Shown piece by piece: positions 35,037 through 44,889 of a stretch of 64,000 bases of DNA (positions are counted from its first letter, which is position 1; each line of letters starts with the position of its first letter). A program made the translations under genes and the position numbers. Under the pieces are notes generated by a model. It was not told the origin of the DNA. It did no database searches and worked only from the letters and a program-made list of their open reading frames with translations. The stretch is from Rhizophagus clarus. Taxonomy: Eukaryota; Glomeromycota; Glomeromycetes; Glomerales; Glomeraceae. Location of the stretch: NCBI GenBank assembly GCA_015698045.1, contig BLAL01000239.1, forward strand, positions 868,001 to 932,000, given 5' to 3'.

Positions 35037-35897
35037 ATGAAACGAGAGGAAGGTAACAAAACAACATTAAATTTTAACATCTAAATCGTAGTATATAATG
35101 TATTATATAACCAATAACCATGTTTTGCTTTATATATATGTATATATAGAAGTTGAGGTCGAAAAAGTTAGAACCGATCTAAAAGAACTACAAAACGTCA
35201 TAGGAAATCAGTTAGCAGAACAGGCAAATCAATTATTCAAAAAAATATTAGAAAAACGTAATTTTACAGAAGAAGAAATTAAGAATTTGAAGCGGGAAAA
35301 CAATGAATTGAAGGTAAAATACATTGTTTTGGGTAAAATACATTGTTTTGGAGGTAAAATACAAGGATTTGAGGATAAATACATGTAAAATACTTTGATT
35401 TGTAGGTAAAATACAATGAATTTAAGGCAAAACATGATGAATTGAAATTGGAACATGATGAATTTAAGTTGGAATACAATGAATGGAAATTGGAACACAA
35501 TGAATTGAAATTGAAATTCGTTAAAGCTGAAAGAGAGAAAGAAGTCAATAGAAAATGTAGATATTTTGTTGGGAAATTTCTATTTAAATTATCGAAGAAA
35601 TTAAATTATGACATGCTCACGTTGAGTGATGAATATGAATACAGAAATCGTCAGGAAGTTAAAAAGAAAATAGAATCACAATTAGGTTTTGTTAAGATGA
35701 AAGCTGACGAATTCAAACAAATTTCGGACTTCAGACTAAGCTCTAATAATGATTATTTTCATAGTGTTGAAATTCAAAGTACATATGATGCACAAATCAT
35801 GTTGAGTAACATGGATTTTCCAAAAGACATGGAATATTTAAGAACACCATTGAATAAAGCTTTAAAGGCTCTACAAACATGGGATAATGAAAATTAG
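35037..35897 (+). CDS. Coiled-coil protein with heptad repeats, three exons
   Basis: Exons 35037-35052, 35150-35313 and 35406-35897 join with GT-AG introns in phases 1 and 0 to give 223 aa starting MKREEEVEVEKV. Residues 5-65 are a charged coiled coil. Residues about 62-95 are perfect 7-residue units: YNEFKAK, HDELKLE, HDEFKLE, YNEWKLE, HNELKLK, each coded by 21 bp. The C-terminal 125 residues form a globular helical part ending KALKALQTWDNEN. No known family is recognised. The second intron is built from the same 21-bp unit as the flanking exons. The start is chosen because the 16-nt first exon fits phase and gives an ATG; translation from ATG 35098 through the intron is the alternative. Confidence 0.65.
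35314..35405 (+). repeat. 21-bp minisatellite acting as an intron
   Basis: Units beginning GTAAAATACA occur at 35314, 35334 and 35355, with a degenerate GATAAATACA at 35375; exon 3 itself begins with GTAAAATACA at 35406. Each unit therefore brings its own potential 5' splice site, and the only clear acceptor is GATTTGTAG at 35397-35405. The frame through the intron stays open for 27 codons and then meets TAA. Confidence 0.7.
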
Positions 35898-38194
35898 AGA
35901 GTTACACATTAGAAATAGATAAATAGATAAGGTCGGTGTTCAAAAATTCAGAATAAAACTCATGTTAGCACCATACACATGATAATTTTCAATCATTTGA
36001 GGATTTTTAAGCGGACATTTAAATTTAAGATGTGATTATAATTAAAATATTAATTATATATAATTTAATTTTTTATAAAGATGCAACAAATCTTACTTTA
36101 AGTAGCACATATCTAATTCTCTCATTGTACAAATTTGGCAAATCATTTGAAATTTTAAGTTCGAAGGTTTTTTTTTATGTAAAAAGCAAATCTTTAACCC
36201 ATGTTATTTCCAAAAATGCAAATTTTTTTTTTATTTTTTTGAACGAAGAAAAAAATGACATTTACATTTCGTTACGTTCAATCAACATGGTTTTAAAACT
36301 ATACGAATTGTAATAATAGCAACAGTTATCTTAATAATGATTAACGAACTAAGATTGCAATTTGCAAATACGATATATAAATATAAAAAATATATAGCCT
36401 AGTAATGTAGCTAATGTCTAATGATTGAGCGGCTACAAGTATGATTTTTTCTTACATTAAAAAGTATTTATGCTGTTTTAATTTAATCAAATGATAAGAC
36501 AATTGATAATTAAATAATTTGAATATATTAATTTGTATTCAAATTACTAATAAACGAAATATTCCCAATATTTACAGCCTTTACTGAATGATTGGATGGG
36601 AATGGGTCACGTAAGGAAACCACAAAATTCTCAAATTTTTAATATTTCTATTATTAAACAATAAATTACTCCTATACTCAAAAAAAATTCATTAAGCCCC
36701 CGTGGTGATGCATACAAAAAAAAATAAAGTTTGCACAAAAGAATTTTTTTTTTTTGAAACAAAGTCAGGCGATCAGGAACTAAAATATTCACAATCCTGA
36801 TTCCTGAAACTTCATTAATATCAATTATTATGCGGATATTACAAAGATCATTTATTAATTATGTCGATAATTAATACAGTATTTGCAAATTTTTACATGT
36901 AAATGAAACATTAAATGTTTGCGATGTATTATTAAATATTGAGTATTATTAATAATGGTGTAGTTAGTCGAAACGTGGTCCGGACCCGGCTCAGGCGTAG
37001 ATCGTTGTGGAATTCCAGGAATTTACTGCGATTAAACCGGATCCGGAAGATCATCAATCAGGAATGCGGCTCCGTTTCTCGGCTATTATGTATTATAAAT
37101 CATTACGTATGTATAAAAAAAAAAACTACTTGAAAAATGTTTAATTGTTATAATTTTGATATTATTTTTATGATATTAAATTAAAAAAAAATAGGTAGTG
37201 ACGGAATTTATGATTTGTCAGGATTGTAATTGGGCTTGTGTTACCTGATAGTCGGGGTTTCGTTTAAAAATTTTCCAGTTAATTTTATAGTTATATAGTA
37301 TGATTTTTACGTAGATTTTGTTATTTTCAATTTTATAATCATCAAGGCTTTTTTTTTAAATTATATAAAAGGAAATTCTATAACAAAGAAAAAATGCTTA
37401 CTGTGTCATGGTGTCATGAAAATCATGTGGAAATGCACATCTAAGGGGGAGTGTCATTAAAGGTATTGAATTATGCTTGATTTAATACGCTAAATAATTT
37501 TATTTTTCATACATAATATTTTTTTATCGTTCAGCCGTAAGATCATTTCATAAGCCGATGTTTTATTAACTTTTAAGCATATCAATTACGTCATATAGAA
37601 TTGAGCTACATTAAATCAAAATGTAAACAGAAATTTATGAAAGTTTATATATAAAGTAGAATAAAATAAGAAATAGTAAATGAAAATTTATAGGAAGTTT
37701 AAAAAGAGCGCCAGAATGATCGCACTTATAAATATCGATCATTGATTAGTGAAAATATGTCCCTACTAATTGTTCGATCATATATTAATTGAACGGGCCG
37801 TAAATCTCGTGATGCAAGAATCTTTCAGTTGTAATAAAAATAGAACCATTTTGCTTCCCATCATTTACGCATGGATTACTAGAAAGAGCGCTTGTTGGCT
37901 ATAAATTAACTTGTGCAGTATTGGTAAAATGAGAAAAGAATTTTCCAGAGTATTTAATTCAATGAATTCCATTGCGGAAAGTAGATCATTTGATAAAACT
38001 TTATACAATTTTGAAACCATTCAATTCCCTGTAAAAAGTTTGGAAAAAATGAAACAAATCAGATAATTTCCATGATTTGCTTGTAAATTTCGTCAAAATG
38101 AACCTTTCATGGAATAAATCACGGATTATGAAACATGGAACAATTTTTTTTACAGGACCAATTCTTGAATTTCGTTACCTTAGTTGTGTTCGGC
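35898..38194. other. Intergenic region
   Basis: The patch 36955-37085 is GC-rich (CCGGACCCGG, CCGGATCCGG) and may be a transposon scrap. The text CTAAGGGGGAGTGTCATT at 37440 resembles a copia polypurine tract followed by an LTR start, but no LTR pair was found. No gene supported. Confidence 0.45.
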
Positions 38195-38870
38195 AAAATG
38201 ACTTGATTCAAATGACAAATCATTTGTCATTTGTCATTTAAAACTCAAATGACCGGTCATTCAAATCATTTGACTGATATCAAAAATCTTGGAAGTTTTT
38301 TATTTATTATCTTATTTAACCTAAACTAAAGAAACAAAATACATAAAAAAATATTTTTATATATATGTAATTAAAATTTTTCAATAGTGACAAAAGATCA
38401 TCATGATTTCATTTGGTAAAAATAAAATTTCTCAAGTTTGCTAACTCAACTAACCAGGTCACATTCATATTTATGTTATTAATTTAAATATTTCACAAAT
38501 TTTATCTAATACTTTAAAGTCCTAATGAATTTCACATTATTTGATTTATTTCAGCATTAACTTTGAATAATTTTAAGAAAATTTAAATTTAATTGAATAC
38601 TAATTTTAAAAAGTTATTTTCTAATAATTGTATGCATTTAATTATAAACAAAACCTCCCTTGATTCCATCCTATAACCACTCATCCTTTCAAAAACAATT
38701 TAATAAAAAAATAGTAAATAATGAATTCACGTACTCTGTAAATCTCGTGTTTCTATTATTAATTGTCCAATAATCGTTCTATATTATAATGACAAATGAC
38801 ACATGTCAAATGATTATGACAAAGAATTAGGCAAATCATTTAAATGATCAAATGACTAGGTCATTTCAAT
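38195..38870. repeat. Paired clusters of TCATTTG/CAAATGA motifs
   Basis: Dense, alternating CAAATGA and TCATTTG motifs occur at 38205-38280 and again at 38785-38870, with ordinary AT-rich DNA between. The arrangement resembles the subterminal repeats of a non-autonomous DNA transposon of about 670 bp. Exact termini and target-site duplications could not be fixed. The motif also occurs in the repeat at 13975-14112. Confidence 0.4.
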
Positions 38871-39042
38871 CAATATGAAAATTTTAACTTTATCGGCTTT
38901 TTATTAACGTAAAAAGATTGATTATCATATCATGCAAAATCTCCTTTAGAAAAAACGAACCTTTGCTATTCGCCGTATGTAGCTCTGACAAAATCTTACT
39001 CACAACGGATAAACATTAATTTGATTTTTTAGAATATTCCTT

Positions 39043-39083
39043 ATATCAAAATTCCCATGAAAGGATAAAGCAGAAATAACACG
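39043..39083 (+). promoter_or_regulatory. Conserved upstream box of small gene C
   Basis: ATATCAAAATTCCCATGAAA followed by GGATAAAGCAGAAATAACACG, 121-161 bp before the start codon. It corresponds to the boxes at 17711-17752 and 20551-20591. Confidence 0.6.
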
Positions 39084-39114
39084 ATATGTCATATTTAGTT
39101 GACATATCAATCAT

Positions 39115-39128
39115 AAATATATATATAG
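39115..39128 (+). promoter_or_regulatory. TATA box of small gene C
   Basis: AAATATATATATAG about 75-90 bp before the start codon. Confidence 0.5.
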
Positions 39129-39203
39129 TTTCAAAATTTATCTTTTATTCCTTTGTTGTTGTTGTTAAAAACATCGAAGTTGATTGATATTTTGTGATAA
39201 AAA

Positions 39204-39395
39204 ATGCCTTCTCTAAATCGATCACGTCAATCCCAAAGTTACCAGAGAAGACGAAGGTTAAGAAGAATTATTATAAATCATTACCGAGGATTTGCATCAA
39301 ATAATGACATGCTCAGAAGGATTTCAAATCTTCCTCAACAACAACATTCGGTTAATTCATTTTTGAATCAATTATTTAATGGTTCGCCGTTTTAG
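39204..39395 (+). CDS. Small Arg-rich protein, family copy C (63 aa)
   Basis: One exon coding 63 aa: MPSLNRSRQSQSYQRRRRLR, then RIIINHYRGFASNND, MLRRISNLPQQ and the family ending NQLFNGSPF. It carries the most arginines of the three copies and one extra residue after PQQ. It lies on the opposite strand and 19 kb away from copies A and B, yet has the same upstream box and TATA box, so the promoter travelled with the gene. A broken fourth copy lies 1.3 kb downstream. Confidence 0.73.
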   Translation: MPSLNRSRQSQSYQRRRRLRRIIINHYRGFASNNDMLRRISNLPQQQHSVNSFLNQLFNGSPF

Positions 39396-40726
39396 ACAAA
39401 CTTTTATATATACTGCAGTATATAATTTCGATTTAAAATTTTACTATACTCTTTCTGCTAGCGCATCCTTTACTTTTTAAATTACATTCTTTACATTTAG
39501 TTTTTTTTGTTACGTTTCATATGATGATATATAACGAGTTCACGACACTGGTCTATTATGGTATTACTAGTCAAAAAATTTTCGTATTACACGCATCCCA
39601 AAAAAAAAGTTCACTTCGATACAATATTATTACATATGCATAAAATAGATTAAAATTTAACGAAATGTAAAAAGATGGCGAAAAGATCTTATTTTTTCCT
39701 TTGTTTATAAAAAAAAAAGGTACGATAATATATATGCTTAAGTTATAAGTATTTCATATATTTTTCTTAATTATGATAAGCTTAAAATATTTAAATTTCT
39801 TAACAAAATCAATTAACTATGTTAAATTACTTTATTTTATTTCGATATAAATATTTTATTTAAAAAGAATTATCGACGCTAAAAATATAGAAAATTACCA
39901 GTTGGCAAATTACACCCTTTCAAAACGTGCCAAATTCACGTGACTCAACTGCAATAATGATTTTTTTGTTAAATGTTAAGCCTATAAGCCTAAAAAATTA
40001 GTGCAATTTGGTTTAGTTTCAATAATTTGGTTAATTTCAACAATTAATAAATACAGATTATGTAAGCCTAATAACACAGTTATTTGGCACTTGTCCCCTC
40101 ATAATTATTTCATTATTATGATTTAAATATTCTTCGTGCCAGATACTACTAAAATAATCCTAAAATTATACTCATTATATTCCTATCTGCTATCATTTTT
40201 ATTATCCTTTTTTAATTTATTTGATTTGATTTTATTTAACTTATGAGATCATTGGTCGAAGTGGTATGATTTCCAACGTAGGCACTCTGCTATACATGAT
40301 GGAAACCTGTCCAATTTCCATTAAATATCTAGGAAATTTCTAGAAAAATTGGAAATTCCATGGATATTACGTGCACACAACAGAAACTGGATTAGTTCCT
40401 GGAGGATTTACATAGATGAAACATCACTGAAACTGCGTTTCTTCGACTAGTGTAATAATCCTACATTATTTGGCACTTTCAGTTTTTATTCAATATTACG
40501 GTCAATACCGAATGGTTGTTGTCATTTGCCACTGCGTGGCACAATGACAGCCAGTCATTCAAACATCGACCTTCGTATTGAACACTTCGTGCTTAATAAC
40601 TTTATAATGTCAATCCAATACGATCAAGAAATGAACAGGGCTACTGAAAATGTTCATAAATCATCTTTATTCTTTCTCCATTAAAACATAAAATTACATT
40701 TTGTAAAGAATACATTTCCCTAATCC
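39396..40726. other. Intergenic region
   Basis: Nothing supported. Confidence 0.45.
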
Positions 40727-40885
40727 GATCACATCAATCCCAAGGTCATCAGAAGAGCCAAAGGTTAAGAAGTGAAATAATTATCAAAGATTCGCATCGA
40801 ATAAAGACACTCTTAGAAGAGTCTCAACAAATCGGTTAATTCATTCAGGAATCAACTATTTAACGACAGAATCGACTAGAGTTTG
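40727..40885 (+). pseudogene. Broken copy of the Arg-rich small-protein gene
   Basis: The sequence AATCCGATCACATCAATCCC matches the start of copy C, followed by recognisable counterparts of RRLR, IIN and the Ser-Asn-Pro-Gln-Gln region, with the ATG changed to ATT and several small deletions. It lies tandem to copy C in the same orientation, so it is probably a local duplicate that decayed. Confidence 0.6.
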
Positions 40886-40954
40886 GGAGATTTTTTTTAT
40901 GAACCGCTTTAATCCGGGTTTATATTACAAAAAACGGTTTGCATTTAAAACAAA

Positions 40955-41732
40955 CCCTACGAAAAAAATGCATCCGGAATTCATGCTGAAATTGTCCGGA
41001 AAAATAAACAGACAATTTCCGGACGTTTGGTAAATCCGGAAAATGTTCCAAAACGTGCGCGTTTCCGGATGTTCGGAATATGTCCGGGTTCAAATTTGTC
41101 CGGAATTTTCCAGAATTCTGAACAATCCAATTTTATCCCGGATGATCAGCAGGAGTTTACCACTTCCTACACGATTAACCAAAGTTTGAATTACATCATA
41201 GATAGCATTTTTGGCTGCTCTTCAATTTTACTTATTACGTCAGGGGGTGGTTATAAATATCAGTTTTGTGCTTTTTGCATTTTTTTAAAATTTAAAATTT
41301 TATATTCTTAGAAACATTGTCTAGAATTTGTCCGGAATTTTATTATGTCCGGAATTTGTTGGTTTTATTTGTCCAGAATTTGTCTGGAATTTAAAAATTC
41401 CGGAATTTGTTTGGTTTATTTTGTCCAGAATTTGTGTCCGGAATTTGTTTGGTTTATTTTGTCTAGAATATGTCCGGAATATTTTATGTCCGGAATTTGT
41501 TTGGTTTATTTGTCCAGAATATGTCTGGAATATTTTATGTCCGGAATTTGTTGGGTTTATTTGTCTAGAATTTGTCCGGAAAATTTCATGTATAAAAAAA
41601 ACTGGGCATGCAAAAAATTCCGGACAGCAAAATAGATCAATTTCCTGGACATTTTCATGACAATTTTTGAAGCACCTGGACAATTTCCGGACATTTTCAT
41701 AGACATTTTCCGGACATTCTTTTTTCGTAGGG
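40955..41732. mobile_element. TCCGGA-rich DNA transposon, complete, variant TIR
   Basis: The left terminus CCCTACGAAAAAAATG matches the inverted right terminus CCCTACGAAAAAAGAATG; both run on into TCCGG. A 3-bp target-site duplication AAA is possible. The interior is a set of tandem units of about 35-45 bp built on GTCCGGAATTTGT and GGTTTATTTTGTCCAGAAT. It has no transposase, so it is non-autonomous. TIR start, 3-bp duplication and internal palindromes link it to the CCCTATA elements at 12062, 14840 and 56167. Confidence 0.75.
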
Positions 41733-42233
41733 AAATGCAACCGGTGCCCAAACCGGTTTAATATTAATGAAAATTTGTACTTAATATATCCGATCAGTTT
41801 TATACAAATTTAAAAAAATTAGGTTAGCAAATTTGCAAATTTTGCAATTTCCCTAAATTTTTATAAACGGAGAATTCTCCATTTTTCCAAAATTTAACAA
41901 AAAATATCCACAATTTACTAGAATCTTCCTGGTAAATTGTGGAATAATGCGCCTCTTTGACACGTGTAATAATTTTAATGTCTTTAAAAATTAATATAGT
42001 TAATTGATATAAACTTTAAACTTGAATTTTCTAGACAAATTGCAATGTAAACACCACACATTCAATATGGCAATGTGTTATTATCCTAAGCATATTATAC
42101 AAGTCGCAATATTGGTAAAGTTTTAGTTAAAGATGACTCTGAATGTCTGAATATAATTAAAGTTTAATTATTATTTATTATTTTTATTTATTGGATCATC
42201 TATTATAATAATATATATATTATGTATTCTTAT
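41733..42233. other. Intergenic region
   Basis: Nothing supported. Confidence 0.4.
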
Positions 42234-43985
42234 TTATAATAAAAAAAAACAATTAAAATAATATTTATTTATATTTAATTTTAAGTATGCTTGTGAGTGG
42301 GATTGTACAGTAGTAGAAATATTAGCTTGTCGTTGTGTTAAAATATCATTAGCTTTTACAAATTCGATCATATCATTTTTTAATTCGTTATTGACATTAG
42401 ATACTCGATATTTATAATTTCCATCCCTATTCATTCTACAATATCCACCAATACACCTAATACATTCAGATATTTTATGTTCAAGTTCAGTTATAGTTGA
42501 TCTATTGAAAGGAGTATTTTTTATGATTTCAGGACGTTTACGTTTGCAAATATCATAAATAAGTTGATGATCATGTGCTCTATCATTAAATGGAGAAATA
42601 CCTGATATAAATTCCCACATTATCATTGAAAAACTGTAAATATCACTTGCTGGAGTATAAGGTTTTTTTCTTAATATTTCAGGTGCTATATAAGGCACAA
42701 CTCCATAAATTTTATTATCTTTTTTATCAGAAGCTTGTAAATCACTTACAGGTTTACATAATCCCAAGTCAATATTACCATCATGAAGATCATCATGAAT
42801 TAAATTTGATTCATGAATTACTTTGAGCCCTAATATAATTTCTTTCAACAATTGTAATTTGTCTTGTCATTTAAACCTAATTATATCAGATAAAACATTT
42901 TCTTAAATTTCTTTTTTTTGCATAACTCATTACTATTATATAATTTAAATTATATGGATCACGAGTAATTCCAAAGAATTGAATATATTTTGAAAATGAT
43001 TTTTTCTGGCAATTATAATGATGTTTCCACTAGTGTATAAATGATGAAAAATTAATTTCAATGCAAAAAAAAATTAGTTATTAAATAATGATAAGTACTA
43101 TACCTCATTCAGAAATTTATTATCAATGTTTGATGAATTATTAAGTGTTTTAAGAATAACATCATAACCTGTTTGAAAACTTCATCTATTCCATTGTTGT
43201 TTATTAAAATTCCAACTATCAATAGGTTCCTCTAACCAAATAGCTTTATGAATTTTATTAAATCCTTCTTTATCATGATAATTAATATTTGACAATTTAT
43301 CGTAAGGTATCCATTCCAAAACTTCATATCTATATTTAATATTTACTTGTGTCTCTTGAATAAATTTATCAATATATTTATTATTACTAGTCCATTTTGA
43401 GAAATTTTGTTGAAATTGTTTGGAATTACATTGTTGGCACCATCGGTAATTAGTATAGTATGGTTGCTTGTATTCATTATAGGATTTATTTTTAAAACTT
43501 ATTTCATTATTTTCTGTTGCTTTGTGATACCAGTAAAAGGATTTCTTCAGATTCATGTCCGTCCCCTCCCCATTTCCATAATAAATGACCAAACAACTCA
43601 TTGCATCTATATCCCCACTTTCTGCCACTTTTTGATACCAGTAAAAGGCTTCTTCAGATCCTTCTCTGTCCCTATCCCATTTTCATAACAAATAGCCAAA
43701 CTATCCATTACACTTGCATTGTCACTTTCTGTTGCTCTCTGATACCAATGAAAGGCTTTCCCCAGATCCTTTTCTGTCCCGTCTCCATATTCATAACAAT
43801 GGCCAAACTATGCATTGCGCTTGCACAACCACTTTCTGCTGCTTTTTGATACCAATAAAGAGCTTTTTCCAGATTCTTCTCTGTCCCCGATACCAATAAA
43901 AGGCTTTTTTTAGATCCTTTTCTGTTTCCTCTCCATCTTCGTAGAGAATGGTCAAACTATACATTGCATTTGTATCATCACCAGT
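42234..43985 (-). pseudogene. Sel1-repeat/TKL-kinase fusion, broken
   Basis: From 43985 down, about four Sel1-type repeats (GTEKNLEKALYWYQKAAESG and relatives) are spread over several frames. They run into a Cys-containing linker (CQQCNSKQFQQNFSKW) and a kinase N-lobe (VLEWIPYDKL, EGFNKIHKAIWLE). A TGA interrupts the N-lobe near 43180. After an intron (about 43104-43036) the frame shifts and meets a TGA again near 42880. The C-lobe then reads IHDDLHDGNIDLGLC, with about ten residues missing between catalytic loop and DLG, then APEILRKKPYTPASDIYSFS. The final helices are replaced by unrelated text from 42505 on. The gene is dead. Sel1/kinase fusions are a Rhizophagus hallmark. The intron-like array at 44889-47238 lies upstream on the same strand. 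Confidence 0.75.
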
Positions 43986-44294
43986 GCTTTGATCCGGATG
44001 AAATCCGTCATCTGGATTGAATTTAATCCAGATGAAAACTGTTATTTAACGAAAATCTGGATAAAAAAAAAATATATACAAAATAAGGTTTAAAGGAATA
44101 AAGTGCAGTCGTACCTCTATATAGTCCCCACACTCTCCATATATGCGCCAAAACCCCTTTTTGACCTCTAAATAGTTACAACATGTGATTGTACTATAGA
44201 TAAATACCTGATAATTGGTTAAAAATCTGTTTCATTTAAGTTGACTTCACTTTAATTTATTTTAAAAATCATTGAAGCACGAATTCGTTTTTAG

Positions 44295-44332
<38 letters not shown>

Positions 44333-44889
44333 AAGGAATCTATATCTACAATATATACTAAAAAAATTGATATATTTATATATAAAAATTATAAACCGTA
44401 CTAGTTGTGTTCAACAATACAGTTATATGAATTATGTGTTTTAAAATACTACATTATTTTTTTATTCTATATTAGTAGTTTAGTTAAAACAATTCCATTA
44501 ATTAATAATTATAATTCACTTTGCAGGTGTATAGTGTTGTAGCATATATTTTTTTGTTTTGCAATATTTGCAACATAAAAAGATATATATATAGTATTAA
44601 ATTCTTTCATTTAAGCTATAGTTTCATAAAATATATATACTGTGATGTTGAGCAGAACCAGCGGTATGATTTAGTAAAGTTGTTTATATAATTTAAATTA
44701 ACAATTCTATTTAAAAAATATTTAATAAAATAGGAAGTAAGTTATTTATTTAATTCTATTATTACATAATTATATAATATCTATATATAATTTAAACTAA
44801 CTAAATTTTTTATTTGAATTTTTTAAATAAAGAATTTAGTTAGTTTAATTATATATAAATATTATATAAATACATAATAATAGAATATG
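43960..44889. other. Intergenic region between kinase pseudogene and intron array
   Basis: It begins with palindrome-like GATCCGGAT / AATCCAGAT motifs (43969-44055), followed by a 32-base T-run at 44297-44328. An inverted copy of the array unit (TAG, GAA, GTAAGT at 44732-44738) faces the array and forms a hairpin around 44815. Confidence 0.5.
44297..44328. repeat. Poly-T run of 32 bases
   Basis: Uninterrupted T tract on the plus strand; no retroposon body could be matched to it. Confidence 0.85.

Noticed and set aside
36939-37133. 64-codon Arg-rich plus-strand ORF in a GC-rich patch
   Set aside because: It starts in AT-rich sequence, does not match the Arg-rich small-protein family, and the basic residues come from GC-rich repeats.
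37435-37470. Polypurine tract plus TGTCATT, reminiscent of a copia LTR start
   Set aside because: No second LTR, primer-binding site or retroviral-type gene could be found.
41321-41740. Overlapping ORFs of 90-139 codons on both strands
   Set aside because: They arise from tandem TCCGGA/AATTTGT units inside the transposon at 40955-41732 and show only repeat-derived peptides.
43407-43899. Plus-strand ORFs of 60-93 codons
   Set aside because: Antisense of the Sel1 repeats in the kinase pseudogene.
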